Of a stretch of 64,000 bases of DNA, positions 46,275-55,459 are shown one piece after another. Both the position numbers and the translations under genes were made by a program. Positions within the stretch are counted from its first letter, which is position 1, and every line of letters starts with the position of its first letter. This DNA is from Parahoeflea olei (GTDB lineage Bacteria; Pseudomonadota; Alphaproteobacteria; Rhizobiales; Rhizobiaceae): positions 1 through 64,000 of the forward strand of contig NZ_LQZT01000008.1 in assembly GCF_001703635.1 (NCBI RefSeq), written 5' to 3'. Under the pieces are notes generated by a model. It ran no database searches, was not told the DNA's origin, and saw nothing but the letters and a program-made list of their open reading frames with translations.

Positions 46275-46922
46275 ATGGGCGCTTCAAGCCGCGCGGCCGG
46301 AACGATCGAGCCGGCAAACGCCGACCTTCTGATCCCCGACAGGCCCGGGTCGGGGGCGGCCGACCGCAAGCGCGACATCGAGGACGCGCGTTTCGAACCC
46401 GTGGCGCCGGCGGGCACCGGTGGCAGGTCTTTCTCCGCGGACGGGGCCGGCGGATTCAAGGCGGGATTTGCCCGCCGCACCAGGGCTGCACCGCCGGACG
46501 CCGATCTTTCATTGCACGCACCGGATGCGGGGCCTGGCACAATCCGCGGCGAGCGGCTCGGGGGTTTCGCCGCCATGCCCCCGGCGCGCAGCGCCAGCGG
46601 GCCGAAGGCGCTCAGGGGCCTTGCGCTGGCGGCCCTCGGCCTGTGCGCATTCGCCGCAGCGGCTGTCTGGGCGACGGCAGGGCCAGACGGGCGCGCGCCG
46701 GTTGAAGCTTCCCGTGCCATTGCCGGCGCTTCCGGTCCGCCGCAGGTCTCGACGGAACAGGCGAGCAGCATGCCCCAGGTGTCCTCCGATCCGCTGACCA
46801 CGGCCTCGCTTCCCCATGTAGACCGTAAACCCTCGGCTCCCGGCTTCAGCGCGCCGTTGCCTCGGCCCGCGCGCATCGAGCGGGCGGGCTCGATCCTGAT
46901 GATCCGGCCGCAAACGAACTGA
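46275..46922 (+). CDS. Putative single-pass membrane protein, unknown function
   Basis: 215-residue protein. The ATG at 46275 has GAGG 6 bp before it. A longer in-frame start 15 codons upstream is possible. Residues about 1-105 are hydrophilic and low in order. One hydrophobic helix is near 112-135 (ALRGLALAALGLCAFAAAAVWATAG region). The C-terminal part is rich in Pro, Ser and Ala. In related genomes I recall a zinc-ribbon membrane protein in this slot between ftsE and hpt; here no CxxC pair exists. It shares the CtrA-type site region with ftsE. No function is assigned. Confidence 0.6.
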   Translation: MGASSRAAGTIEPANADLLIPDRPGSGAADRKRDIEDARFEPVAPAGTGGRSFSADGAGGFKAGFARRTRAAPPDADLSLHAPDAGPGTIRGERLGGFAAMPPARSASGPKALRGLALAALGLCAFAAAAVWATAGPDGRAPVEASRAIAGASGPPQVSTEQASSMPQVSSDPLTTASLPHVDRKPSAPGFSAPLPRPARIERAGSILMIRPQTN

Positions 46923-47059
46923 GGTGGCCACGGCCTTGAGGTTGGCGGCCGGCGCCGTTTCCGCTGCCTGTGGATAGTCGGGTGTCAAACCGGTTCCGGT
47001 TTCAGGGCATATGCGATAGGAATGGCCTTGATATTGGCCAACCCAGCTGGAGAGCGCAA

Positions 47060-47602
47060 ATGCCGGTCGTGCGCGGAAAAGTCATCGAACCCCTGTTCAC
47101 GCCCGACATGATCGCCGCGCGCAACAGAAGCATGGCCGCGGAAATCGCTGCCAGTCCGAAGCAGGACCTGCTGGTGATCTCGGTGCTGAAGGGCTCCTTC
47201 ATCTTCGCCGCCGACCTGATCCGAGCGCTGCACGATGCGGGGCTCGCGCCCGAGGTCGAGTTCATCACGCTGTCGAGCTATGGCAAGGGTACCCAGAGCC
47301 AGGGCGTCAAGATCATCAAGGATATCGATAGCGATGTCCGCGACCGCGACATTCTCCTGATCGACGACATTCTGGAATCGGGGCGCACGCTCCGCTTCGC
47401 GCGCGATCTCATGTATGAGCGCGGCGCCAGGAATGTCGATATCGCGGTTCTTCTCGACAAGCGCTCGCGTCGGGAAGGCAATCTCGATGCTGATTATGTC
47501 GGCTTCGAATGCCCCGACTATTTCGTGGTCGGCTACGGCATGGACGTGGCCTATGCCTTCCGCGAACTCCCGTTTGTGGGCGTGGTGAAGGGCGACGCCT
47601 GA
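47060..47602 (+). CDS. hpt: Hypoxanthine phosphoribosyltransferase
   Basis: 180-residue purine salvage enzyme that converts hypoxanthine and PRPP to IMP. The PRPP-binding signature is ILLIDDILESGRTL near residues 95-108. VLKGSFIFAADLIRAL near 44-59 holds the PPi loop. A GGAGAG site precedes the ATG at 47060. It is followed 100 bp later by the cpdR-like gene. Confidence 0.95.
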   Translation: MPVVRGKVIEPLFTPDMIAARNRSMAAEIAASPKQDLLVISVLKGSFIFAADLIRALHDAGLAPEVEFITLSSYGKGTQSQGVKIIKDIDSDVRDRDILLIDDILESGRTLRFARDLMYERGARNVDIAVLLDKRSRREGNLDADYVGFECPDYFVVGYGMDVAYAFRELPFVGVVKGDA

Positions 47603-47702
47603 CAATCCGGCGGCGCCGCGCAGCAGCCGGAAACTGCCGCCGGGTTCACGTTGCGGCAAGGTTTGGACGCTACCTTCCGCGCAACTGCCGGAGGACCCGA
47701 CC

Positions 47703-48071
47703 ATGGCGAAAATTCTGATTGCCGAAGACGAAGACACGCTCAGGCGATTTGTCGCGCGGGCGCTTGGCATGGATGGCCACGAGGTCGTCGAGGCCGCCGA
47801 TGGCGCCGAGGCCATGGAACATCTGCAGGCCGGTCCGTTCGAGCTGTTGCTGTCCGATATCCGCATGCCTGTCATGGACGGTATCGCGCTGGCGACGGAG
47901 GCGGCCAAGCTCGCGCCCGGCATGCCGATCCTGCTGATGACGGGCTATGCCGAGCAGCGCGAGCGCGCCGAGCCGCTGATGCAGATCGTCGTCGACGTGG
48001 TGGCAAAGCCCTTCACACTGCCGCAAATCCGCCAGGCCGTGGCAGACGCGCTGCTCTCGAAAGCCGGCTGA
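47703..48071 (+). CDS. cpdR: Single-domain response regulator, CpdR-like
   Basis: 122-residue receiver domain with no output domain. Acidic pocket residues are EDED near 8-11, the phospho-acceptor is Asp52 in LLSDIRMPVMDG, the Thr is in MTGYAEQRERA near 79-89, and the Lys is in VVAKPF near 99-104. The MTGYAxQRERA text is typical of CpdR, the ClpXP adaptor regulator that delivers CtrA and other proteins for degradation in alphaproteobacteria. A paralogous CpdR-type protein is also possible. The gene lies 1.5 kb from the CtrA-type site upstream of ftsE. Confidence 0.8.
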   Translation: MAKILIAEDEDTLRRFVARALGMDGHEVVEAADGAEAMEHLQAGPFELLLSDIRMPVMDGIALATEAAKLAPGMPILLMTGYAEQRERAEPLMQIVVDVVAKPFTLPQIRQAVADALLSKAG

Positions 48072-48096
48072 GATCCCGGGGCGGCGCTGCCGCCCG

Positions 48097-50667
48097 TCAT
48101 TGCAGGTCGAGCAGGCGTTCGAGATAGCGCTTTTCAACTTCCGGCGAGAGCTGGTCGCCCAGGCGCTTGCGGATCGCATCGAGAATCTCCCGTGCGCGCT
48201 GGATGTCGATCTCACCGGGCACCTTGACGCCATTGCCGAAATCCGGACTGTTGGTTGCGCGCGGGCGGCCAAGGGGATCGCGGTCGTCGGCGCCGCGGTT
48301 GCCGTTGCGGGAGGGCCCCTCGCCCTCGGCCTCGTTCTGCTGGTCGCCCATGGCCTGCATCATCTGGTTCATCATGTCTTCCGCGCCCTTGCGCAGCGCC
48401 TGCAGGGCACGGCCCTGTTCGCTGAGCGCCTGGCCGGTTTCGCCCTGTTCAAGGCTTCCGGCGGCATCGCCCATGGCCTCGCCGGCCTCGCCGAAGCCGG
48501 GGGAGGGATTGATGCCAAGCTCTTCGAGATCGCTCTGCAACTGGCCGAGCGCATCGCGCAGTTCCTGCTGGCTCTTGCCCAGGGCGCCGAGCGCGTCTTC
48601 CAGCGACTGGTCGCCCGAGCCCTGCTGGCCCTGGTCCTGACCTTCGCCGGGCTGGCGCTGGCCCTGCTGCTGGCGGTCGCGGCCCTGGCCCTGCTGCTGG
48701 CTGTCCCTGTCAGCGCGCATGGTCTCGTCCATCAGCTGCTGCTGGCGGCGCATCAGTTCACCGAGCTTGTCCATCTGCTGGCGCATCGGACCGCCCTGCT
48801 GCGGCTGGCGCTGCTGGCGGCCGGCCTGGAGATTGTTCATCATCCGCTGCAGATCCTGCAGCATCTGCTGGGCCTGGTCGCGGGCGCCGGACCTTGCCAG
48901 ATTCTCGATCTGGTCGAGCATGTTGGCGAGATCGCGTTCGCGCAGCATGTTCTGCGGCATGGCCAGCTGGTTCTCGCCGGCGGGGGGCGCCTGGCGTGCG
49001 AGCTCGCGCAGATAGTCCTGCATGGCCTCGCGCAACTCGTCCATCAGACGGCTGATTTCCTGGTCTGACGCACCGTTCTCAAGCGCTTCGGCCAATGCGT
49101 TCTGGGCCTCTCGCAGGCGCCGCTCGGCGAGCGAAAGATTGCCGTCCTCGAGATGCAGCGCCACGCCCCACATGTAATCGATGGCCGCGCGCAGATCCTC
49201 GTCCGTGCGCGCGTTCTCGAGCCTGCCGCGCACCGATTGCAGGAGCAGGTACTGGGTCAGGTCGGGAATGGTCTCCTCGGGCGCGATCATCAGCCCATCG
49301 TGCAGATCGCAGACCCGCTGCAGGTTGTTGGCGTCGAGCGCCAGCACGCCGCGCTGCTCGACGACGGCCGCAGCCAGCGGCTCCGAGAACCGGCGTCCGG
49401 GCAGGATGGTCTCGAGCGTCTCGCTGCGGCCTTCCTGGCCTGCGCCGTCGGTGGCGACGAGCGTGATCCGCACCTTCTGGCCGGCAAGCGGGTGCTCCGT
49501 CAGGTCGTGGCTGGAGACGGCCTTGTTTTCGGTCGCCGAGCGCCGCGGCAGGGTGAGCCGGTATTTCGGCGGATCGAACAGCGGCCGCGCATCGGCCGCC
49601 GGCTCCTCGGCCGGGACGATCACGGCTTCGGCGCGGGCCAGGCCATGGTCGTCGGCGAGCGTGTAGGCGAGTTCGAGCGCGCCGTTGGCCGCCCGCCGCG
49701 GCTCTTCGACAAAGGCCGCGACCGGCGGCTCGTCCGGGATCACGCGGATGGCGAACTCGGCCTCGCTGCGGCCGGCGGCGATCCTGAGTTCACCGTCCGC
49801 GTCAGGCTTGAAGGTCCAGGTGGACGGGCCGGCAGGCGCGGCACCGGCGGTGTCCGCCGCCGCCGCCGGTTCGACAGGGGCGAGCGATTCCCGATCCGGT
49901 CCCCACAGCACATCCGCGCCGGACGCGTCGCCGCCGCCGATGCGGATGTTGACTTCGCTGCCGGCGATGGCGTCGATGGGGGCGCCGTCGGGCCGGTTCA
50001 CGCCTGTGAGGAAGATCGGGGCCTGGTTGATATAGGAAGGCGGCGTGATCCAGGCGTCGATGCGCACATCGGGCAGTTCGGCGACGGCGTGGCTGACGAA
50101 GGCGTCGCCGGGCCTGCCGGCATTGCCGGAGAAGGAATAGCCGAAGGCCACGAACAAGAGGAGGGCCAGCGCGACGCGCAGGCCCCAGGGGTCGCGCTGC
50201 GGCAGGCTCGATCGCGGCAGCCCCGTCTCCAGCGTGCCGATGGAGCGCGCCATGCGGCGGCGGTGCTCTTCCCAGAGCGCACGGGCAAAGGGATCGGTAG
50301 CGGCAATGGTGTCGTCCTGGGTCGCGATCGCCTGGTTGAGGATCCGGTTCTCCGCCTCGAGCCGTTCGTCGATCTCGGCGCGACCGGGCGCGCGAAAGCG
50401 GGTAAGCGGCCAGATCGAGGCCGCGAGACCTGCGACGAACAGGCCCAGCAGCACGAGCCGCAGCCAATCCGGAACCATCCGGAAGATGCCGAACCAGGAC
50501 AGGGAGAGGTAAAGGGCGACGACCCCGAGGAGGGGAGCCGCCAGGGTGAGCAACCGGCCGAGCGAGAGCGTGAGGCGCATGCGCAGCCGCGCGAGAGCCA
50601 GGGAGCGGCGGGTCGCGTCACTTTCGGTCTCGGGCCTTTCAGCCATGCCGTCCGGCGTGCTTGCCAT
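48097..50667 (-). CDS. TIGR02302 family (DUF4175) membrane protein
   Basis: 856-residue protein. Two hydrophobic helices are near residues 38-85 and a third is near 155-175. A long periplasmic-type domain follows (about 190-450). The C-terminal half is helical, very rich in Gln, Met, Arg and Leu, with polyglutamine-like runs (about residues 590-720). It ends in a conserved helical tail that carries DPLGRPRA. The ATG at 50667 follows GGAAG. It is an alphaproteobacterial family with no proven function. lysA ends 141 bp upstream on the same strand. Confidence 0.9.
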   Translation of the reverse strand: MASTPDGMAERPETESDATRRSLALARLRMRLTLSLGRLLTLAAPLLGVVALYLSLSWFGIFRMVPDWLRLVLLGLFVAGLAASIWPLTRFRAPGRAEIDERLEAENRILNQAIATQDDTIAATDPFARALWEEHRRRMARSIGTLETGLPRSSLPQRDPWGLRVALALLLFVAFGYSFSGNAGRPGDAFVSHAVAELPDVRIDAWITPPSYINQAPIFLTGVNRPDGAPIDAIAGSEVNIRIGGGDASGADVLWGPDRESLAPVEPAAAADTAGAAPAGPSTWTFKPDADGELRIAAGRSEAEFAIRVIPDEPPVAAFVEEPRRAANGALELAYTLADDHGLARAEAVIVPAEEPAADARPLFDPPKYRLTLPRRSATENKAVSSHDLTEHPLAGQKVRITLVATDGAGQEGRSETLETILPGRRFSEPLAAAVVEQRGVLALDANNLQRVCDLHDGLMIAPEETIPDLTQYLLLQSVRGRLENARTDEDLRAAIDYMWGVALHLEDGNLSLAERRLREAQNALAEALENGASDQEISRLMDELREAMQDYLRELARQAPPAGENQLAMPQNMLRERDLANMLDQIENLARSGARDQAQQMLQDLQRMMNNLQAGRQQRQPQQGGPMRQQMDKLGELMRRQQQLMDETMRADRDSQQQGQGRDRQQQGQRQPGEGQDQGQQGSGDQSLEDALGALGKSQQELRDALGQLQSDLEELGINPSPGFGEAGEAMGDAAGSLEQGETGQALSEQGRALQALRKGAEDMMNQMMQAMGDQQNEAEGEGPSRNGNRGADDRDPLGRPRATNSPDFGNGVKVPGEIDIQRAREILDAIRKRLGDQLSPEVEKRYLERLLDLQ

Positions 50668-50808
50668 GTCATCTTCCTTCGCGTCACCCGAGAAGATAGC
50701 AGCCTTTGCGGCCAAGGCGAGCCCTGTGACACAAAACTGCGGCGGGAATGCAGCTTTCTGGAAAATGACGATCGGACAAGGTGGCGCCCGGCGGGCGCCA
50801 CCTGGGGC

Positions 50809-52077
50809 TCAATCGAGCCAGGCAGGCACCGAATCGAGGCCGATCAGGTCCTCATAGGACGGGCGCGGGCGCACCACATGGTAGCTGTCGCCATTGACCA
50901 GCACCTCGGGTACCAGAAGCCGGGTGTTGTAGGTCCCGGCCTGGACCGCGCCATAGGCGCCGGCCGAACCGACCGCGATCAGGTCGCCGGCCTTGGGCGC
51001 GGCCATCTCCCGGTCCTTGGCGAGGTAGTCGCCGCTTTCGCAAACCTGGCCGACGATATCGGCGCGGATGCGCGGGGCGTTGGCGGCCGAAATCCGGACG
51101 GGCCGGATCTCATGCCAGGCCTCGTACAGGGTCGGGCGGATCAGGTCGTTCATGGCCGCGTCGACGATCACGAAGGTCTTGTCGCCGCCGTCCTTGACAT
51201 AGATGACTTCGGACACGAGCACGCCGGCATTTGCGACGATCAGTCGGCCGGGCTCGAGGATCACCTTGCAGCCGAGATCCCGGAGCCGGGCCTTGACCAT
51301 CTCGCCATAGGCGTGGGGATCCGGCGGCGGAACATTGTCGTCCTTGTAGGGGACGCCCAGACCGCCGCCGAGGTCGAAATGATCGATGGTATGGCCCTCG
51401 GCGCGGAGCGTGCCGATCAGTTCCACCATCAGCCTGAGCGCATCGTCGAAGGGTTGCAGCTCGGTGATCTGGCTGCCGATATGCATGTCGATGCCGCTGG
51501 CCCGCACGCCCTCAAGTTCGGCGGCACGCCGGTAGACCTGCGGCGCGCGCTGCCAGGAAATGCCGAACTTGTCTTCCTTCTTGCCGGTCGAGATCTTGGC
51601 GTGGGTCTTGGCATCCACGTCGGGATTGATGCGGAAGGAGACGGGTGCCACCTTGCCCATGGCCAGTGCGCGGGCATTGAGCACTTCGAGTTCGGGTTCG
51701 GACTCGACGTTGAAGCAGTAGATGTCGGCGGCGAGCGCCGCATCGATTTCCCGCGCGGTCTTGCCCACGCCCGAAAACATGATCCTGGAGCCGGGAATGC
51801 CGGCGGCCAGCGCCCGGCGCAACTCGCCTTCGGAGACCACGTCGACGCCAGATCCGAGCTTGGCCAGGGTTCTGAGCACGGCCTGGTTGGAATTGGCCTT
51901 CATGGCGTAGCACACCATGGAATCGATATCGGCGAAGGCGCCGGCAAAGACCTTGTAATGGCGCGTCAGCGTGGCGCTGGAATAGCAGTAGAACGGCGTT
52001 CCGACCGCGGCTGCGATATCCGGAAGGCTCACATCTTCGGCATGCAGGATGCCGTTCCTGTACTCGAAATGGTTCAC
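50809..52077 (-). CDS. lysA: Diaminopimelate decarboxylase
   Basis: 422-residue PLP enzyme that makes lysine from meso-diaminopimelate. The PLP Lys is in YAMKANSN near residues 56-63. The glycine-rich phosphate loop is in DLGGGLGVPY near 236-245. The active-site Cys is in CESGDYLA near 344-351. It starts 9 bp after the lptM-like gene; argH-lptM-lysA is the classical gene order. Confidence 0.97.
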   Translation of the reverse strand: MNHFEYRNGILHAEDVSLPDIAAAVGTPFYCYSSATLTRHYKVFAGAFADIDSMVCYAMKANSNQAVLRTLAKLGSGVDVVSEGELRRALAAGIPGSRIMFSGVGKTAREIDAALAADIYCFNVESEPELEVLNARALAMGKVAPVSFRINPDVDAKTHAKISTGKKEDKFGISWQRAPQVYRRAAELEGVRASGIDMHIGSQITELQPFDDALRLMVELIGTLRAEGHTIDHFDLGGGLGVPYKDDNVPPPDPHAYGEMVKARLRDLGCKVILEPGRLIVANAGVLVSEVIYVKDGGDKTFVIVDAAMNDLIRPTLYEAWHEIRPVRISAANAPRIRADIVGQVCESGDYLAKDREMAAPKAGDLIAVGSAGAYGAVQAGTYNTRLLVPEVLVNGDSYHVVRPRPSYEDLIGLDSVPAWLD

Positions 52078-52086
52078 GGGATGCGC

Positions 52087-52293
52087 CTAGTCCAGAAGGC
52101 TGTCGAGGATGAAGCGGCGTTCCGGAGCGGGCGGCGTCGCGGGGGCGTCGTCCTCCCCGGTGGACGTTGCTGCAGCGGCTGGTGCCGGGGAAGCGCCCGG
52201 GCGCTCGAGCGCACCCTTGCGGCCACAACCCGCCACAACCGCGCCGGCCAGGGCCATCACGCATATCAACTTGATCCAGGGACCGGTGGTCAT
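52087..52293 (-). CDS. lptM: LptM (YifL)-type small lipoprotein
   Basis: 68-residue lipoprotein. A short signal with lipobox VAGC is followed by GRKGALE, the hallmark of the LptM/YifL family upstream of lysA. The tail is Pro/Ala-rich, ending ERRFILDSLLD. LptM helps the LPS translocon LptDE assemble in enterobacteria; the role here is inferred from family and gene order. It lies between argH and lysA. Confidence 0.85.
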   Translation of the reverse strand: MTTGPWIKLICVMALAGAVVAGCGRKGALERPGASPAPAAAATSTGEDDAPATPPAPERRFILDSLLD

Positions 52294-52405
52294 TCGCTTT
52301 TCCTCACACTGGCCTTGCGGCCGTCGTCATTGGCTTGGCCCGGTGGCCTACATACTAGGTTTCGATGCGGCATGCATCCGTTTTGTCCCGGCCGCTGGCG
52401 CGGGC

Positions 52406-53806
52406 TCAGGTCCACGCGCGCCAGCGGGCGATCTGGCTGCGCACCTGCGCGGGCGCGGTGCCGCCATAGCTCTGGCGGCTGGCAACGGAAGCATCGACCG
52501 TCAGCACGTCGTAGATGCCTTCTGTGATGGCCGGGTTGATCGACTGAAGATCGGCAAGCGGCAGCTCGGCGAGTTCGCATCCGCGCTCTTCAGCCATCGC
52601 GACGGCACGGCCGGTGACGTGATGGGCTTCGCGGAACGGCAGGCCCGCCTCGCGCACCAGCCAGTCGGCGAGGTCGGTGGCGGTGGAGAAGCCCGAGCCC
52701 GCAGCCGCGCGCATGCGGTCGGCGCGGATTTCCATGTCGCGCACCATGCCGGTCATCGCGGCGAGCGACAGCTCCAGGCTCTCGGCGGCGTCGAAGACCT
52801 GCTCCTTGTCTTCCTGCATGTCCTTGGAATAGGCGAGCGGAAGCCCCTTCATGATGGTCAGCAGCGCGATCAGCGAACCGTTGATGCGGCCGGTCTTGGC
52901 ACGCACCAGTTCGGCCGCGTCCGGGTTCTTCTTCTGCGGCATGATCGAGGAGCCGGTGGAGAAGGCGTCCGACAGCCGCACGAAGCCGAATTGCGGGGTC
53001 GACCAGATGACGATTTCCTCGGCTAGGCGCGACAGGTGCATGGCGCAGATCGCCGACAGCGAGAGGAATTCGAGCGCGAAGTCGCGGTCGGACACGGTGT
53101 CGATCGAGTTGCGGGTGGGTTCGCGGAAGCCAAGCGCCGCCGCGGTCATGGCGCGGTCGATCGGAAAGCCGGTGCCGGCAAGCGCTGCGGCGCCGATCGG
53201 GCTTTCGTCCATGTGCTCGATGGCGTGGCGCACCCGTTCGCGGTCGCGGCCGAACATTTCGACATAGGCCATGCAGTGATGGCCGAAGGTGACGGGCTGG
53301 GCGGACTGCAGATGCGTGAAGCCCGGCATCACCGTGTCGGCATGTTCTTCCGCCTTGTCGAGAAAGGCCGAGATCAGGCGAGTGAGCGAAGCCTCGGTGC
53401 GGCCGAGTTCTTCCTTGACCCAGAGGCGGAAGTCGAGCGCAACCTGGTCGTTGCGCGACCGTGCCGTGTGCAGCCGTCCGGCGGCCGGGCCGATCAGGTC
53501 GGCGAGCCGGGATTCGATGTTCATGTGGATGTCTTCGAGCCTGCGGGAGAAGACGAACTTGCCGTCCTCGATCTCTGACAGGATCGTGTTCAGTCCGTGA
53601 GAAATCTTGTCACAATCCTCTGCCGTAATTATGCCAGTCTTGGCAAGCATTGCGGCATGTGCGAGGGAACCGCGAATATCCTGGGCATAGAGTTTGCGGT
53701 CAAAATCGATGCTGGCGTTGATTTCCTCCATGATGGCGTCGGGGCCGGAGCCAAATCGGCCGCCCCACATCTGGTTTGACGCCTGTTTGTCCTTATCTGT
53801 CGACAT
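52406..53806 (-). CDS. argH: Argininosuccinate lyase
   Basis: 466-residue enzyme of arginine synthesis. The family signature [12 protein letters not shown] is near residues 281-292. The catalytic His/Thr region [17 protein letters not shown] is near 108-124. The start at 53806 lies only 21 bp from the divergent tlpA start, so each promoter must overlap the other gene's 5' end. lptM and lysA follow on the same strand. Confidence 0.97.
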   Translation of the reverse strand: MSTDKDKQASNQMWGGRFGSGPDAIMEEINASIDFDRKLYAQDIRGSLAHAAMLAKTGIITAEDCDKISHGLNTILSEIEDGKFVFSRRLEDIHMNIESRLADLIGPAAGRLHTARSRNDQVALDFRLWVKEELGRTEASLTRLISAFLDKAEEHADTVMPGFTHLQSAQPVTFGHHCMAYVEMFGRDRERVRHAIEHMDESPIGAAALAGTGFPIDRAMTAAALGFREPTRNSIDTVSDRDFALEFLSLSAICAMHLSRLAEEIVIWSTPQFGFVRLSDAFSTGSSIMPQKKNPDAAELVRAKTGRINGSLIALLTIMKGLPLAYSKDMQEDKEQVFDAAESLELSLAAMTGMVRDMEIRADRMRAAAGSGFSTATDLADWLVREAGLPFREAHHVTGRAVAMAEERGCELAELPLADLQSINPAITEGIYDVLTVDASVASRQSYGGTAPAQVRSQIARWRAWT

Positions 53807-53827
53807 GAGCCTGTCCCGGAGTTTGTC

Positions 53828-54505
53828 ATGAGCCAATCGCGCAACCGCCTTTCCACCGGTGCCCTGGTCGCAATCGCCATTGCGCTGGGCGCCGCCGTCG
53901 GGGTCGCCGGGATATACGGGAAACAGTCCCCCTCTGGCAATGCGCCGGCGGCCGAAAGTCTGGCGCAGGGCGAGAGCGCGGCGTCCTGCGAGACCGATCC
54001 GGACCTGCTGGCCCGGCTCAAGCCGCTCGCCAGGGGCGAGGTGGCGGCGATGGCCGTGCGCGAGCAGGCGCTGGGGCTTCCGCCACTGGCCTTCACGGCC
54101 GCCGACGGCTCCAATGCGAGCCTCGCCGATTTCTCCGGGCAGGCGATCCTGGTCAATTTGTGGGCGACGTGGTGCGCCCCCTGCCGGGCGGAGATGCCGG
54201 CGCTGTCGGAATTGCAGTCCGAACTTGGCGATGCGGATTTCCAGGTGCTGGCGATCAATATCGACACCGGCGACGTGAGCAAGCCGCAAGGCTTTCTCGA
54301 CGAGATCGGCGTGTCCAATCTGGGGCTTTACCGGGATGCGAGCATGGGCGTGTTCAACACGCTGAAACGGGAAGGGCTGGCCTTCGGCCTGCCGGTGACG
54401 CTGATGGTGGGGCCTGACGGTTGCCTGCTGGGCGCCATGAACGGCCCGGCGGAATGGGCGAGCGAGGACGCCAAGGCGCTGGTCTCCGCGCTCAAGGCGG
54501 GCTGA
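53828..54505 (+). CDS. tlpA: TlpA-type thiol:disulfide interchange protein
   Basis: 225-residue thioredoxin-fold protein with an N-terminal membrane anchor (about residues 13-35). The active site is WATWCAPC near residues 112-119. It keeps periplasmic thiols reduced for cytochrome oxidase (CuA) and cytochrome c maturation. The CGGAG site 7 bp before the ATG supports the start. It is divergent from argH with a 21-bp gap. Confidence 0.93.
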   Translation: MSQSRNRLSTGALVAIAIALGAAVGVAGIYGKQSPSGNAPAAESLAQGESAASCETDPDLLARLKPLARGEVAAMAVREQALGLPPLAFTAADGSNASLADFSGQAILVNLWATWCAPCRAEMPALSELQSELGDADFQVLAINIDTGDVSKPQGFLDEIGVSNLGLYRDASMGVFNTLKREGLAFGLPVTLMVGPDGCLLGAMNGPAEWASEDAKALVSALKAG

Positions 54506-54579
54506 GGCAGTCGGGGGGGGAGCGACCGGACGGAGACCGGTGCGGCCGCTCCCCGAATGCGATGGCCGGTTTCGGCCGC

Positions 54580-54783
54580 TCAGTTGAAGGCAGTGCCGGG
54601 CTTGGCGCCCAGCTTCTTGAAGATGATGGCTGCCGGGCAGAAGCCGGTGAAGGCCGACTGAATCAGGTTGAGGCCGACAAAGACGGTCAGGAAAAACCAG
54701 TAGGGCGACACGGACAGGCCCAGGCCCACCGACAGCAGAACCATGAATCCCGCGAATGCCAGAATGATGCGATCAAGCGCCAT
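54580..54783 (-). CDS. DUF2892 small membrane protein
   Basis: 67-residue protein with two helices (about residues 7-27 and 30-52). It matches the DUF2892 family, with [13 protein letters not shown] near 47-59. Such domains often accompany rhodanese and sulfide-detoxification genes. The ATG follows AAGGA. Its promoter carries a 16-bp palindrome (54873-54888), and the leader can form a hairpin (54834-54851). It is probably controlled by an ArsR-type repressor encoded outside the window. Confidence 0.87.
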   Translation of the reverse strand: MALDRIILAFAGFMVLLSVGLGLSVSPYWFFLTVFVGLNLIQSAFTGFCPAAIIFKKLGAKPGTAFN

Positions 54784-54863
54784 TTTCGATTTCCTTCGTG
54801 TGCGATCGGCCCGCGCGCGCAGCCGGACCTGCGTCACCGGCCGTCCGGTGAGCTTCGGATCCA

Positions 54864-54892
54864 CATATAGCGATATTGAATTCAATATACAA
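54864..54892 (-). promoter_or_regulatory. Promoter with embedded 16-bp palindromic operator
   Basis: On the minus strand TTGTAT (54892-54887) and TATATG (54869-54864) are 17 bp apart. The perfect palindrome ATATTGAATTCAATAT (54873-54888) fills most of the spacer, so a bound repressor would block RNA polymerase. The AT-rich palindrome resembles operators of the BigR/SqrR group of ArsR repressors that sense sulfide or persulfide. No such regulator is in the window. Confidence 0.6.
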
Positions 54893-54980
54893 GATGTTTT
54901 ATATAAAAGAGCCTGCATTGACCGGTGACGGCGTGCCGAAGGCCGAGATCTGAAAGTTTGGGGGCGGGAAGGCCCGCTGT

Positions 54981-55451
54981 TCAGCCGCCGATACGACTGC
55001 GGGTGTCGGGCTTGCGGCGGATGTGAAGCGTCTTGCTCACGCGCGCCACGGTCTCGCCCTCGGCATTGACGATGTCGACGGGGAAACTCTTGAGGTAACG
55101 CACGTCATCCTCGGCGGTGTTGGCGCGGATGTCCTCGAGCGCCTCGGAGGTCAACCGGAACTCGGCACGCACAGTGCCGCGGCCGGGGCGCAGGAACTCG
55201 ATCTCGGCGGAACGGTCCCAGACGGTGTAGCTGCGGTCGAGATTGCGCATCACCATCATCATCCAGAACGGATCGGTCATGGCGAACAGCGATCCGCCGA
55301 AATGACAGCCGACATAGTTCCGGTTGTAGAAGCGTTCGCGCAGTTCGACATCGACGGCGCGGAAATCCTCGCTGATGCGGCGGATCCTGATCCCGGAGAA
55401 AAGCAGCGGCGGCCACAGGTTCATGCCGCGGCGAAGGGTTGCGGCCTTCAT
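54981..55451 (-). CDS. DUF4442 (hot-dog fold) protein
   Basis: 156-residue protein of the thioesterase-like DUF4442 family. FYNRNYVGCHFGGSLFAMTDP near residues 41-61, split here, is the typical region. It starts 8 bp after the 3-hydroxybutyryl-CoA dehydrogenase stop, so it is co-expressed. A thioesterase role in acyl-CoA metabolism is likely but unproven. Confidence 0.85.
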   Translation of the reverse strand: MKAATLRRGMNLWPPLLFSGIRIRRISEDFRAVDVELRERFYNRNYVGCHFGGSLFAMTDPFWMMMVMRNLDRSYTVWDRSAEIEFLRPGRGTVRAEFRLTSEALEDIRANTAEDDVRYLKSFPVDIVNAEGETVARVSKTLHIRRKPDTRSRIGG

Positions 55452-55459
55452 TCCCGGAG

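Noticed and set aside
46235..46876. Minus-strand frame opposite the unknown membrane protein
   Set aside because: No ribosome site fits, and the plus-strand frame has one hydrophobic helix and a GAGG site.
47607..47643. GC hairpin after hpt as terminator
   Set aside because: The stem is perfect but there is a 21-base loop and no T run after it.
49153..52527. Over 1,100-codon plus-strand open frame across the TIGR02302 and lysA genes
   Set aside because: Same shadow effect. It spans two genes and an intergenic region with no start signal.
54517..54554. Long GC hairpin after tlpA as terminator
   Set aside because: Both strands lack a T run; it could still slow convergent transcription but is not a clear terminator.
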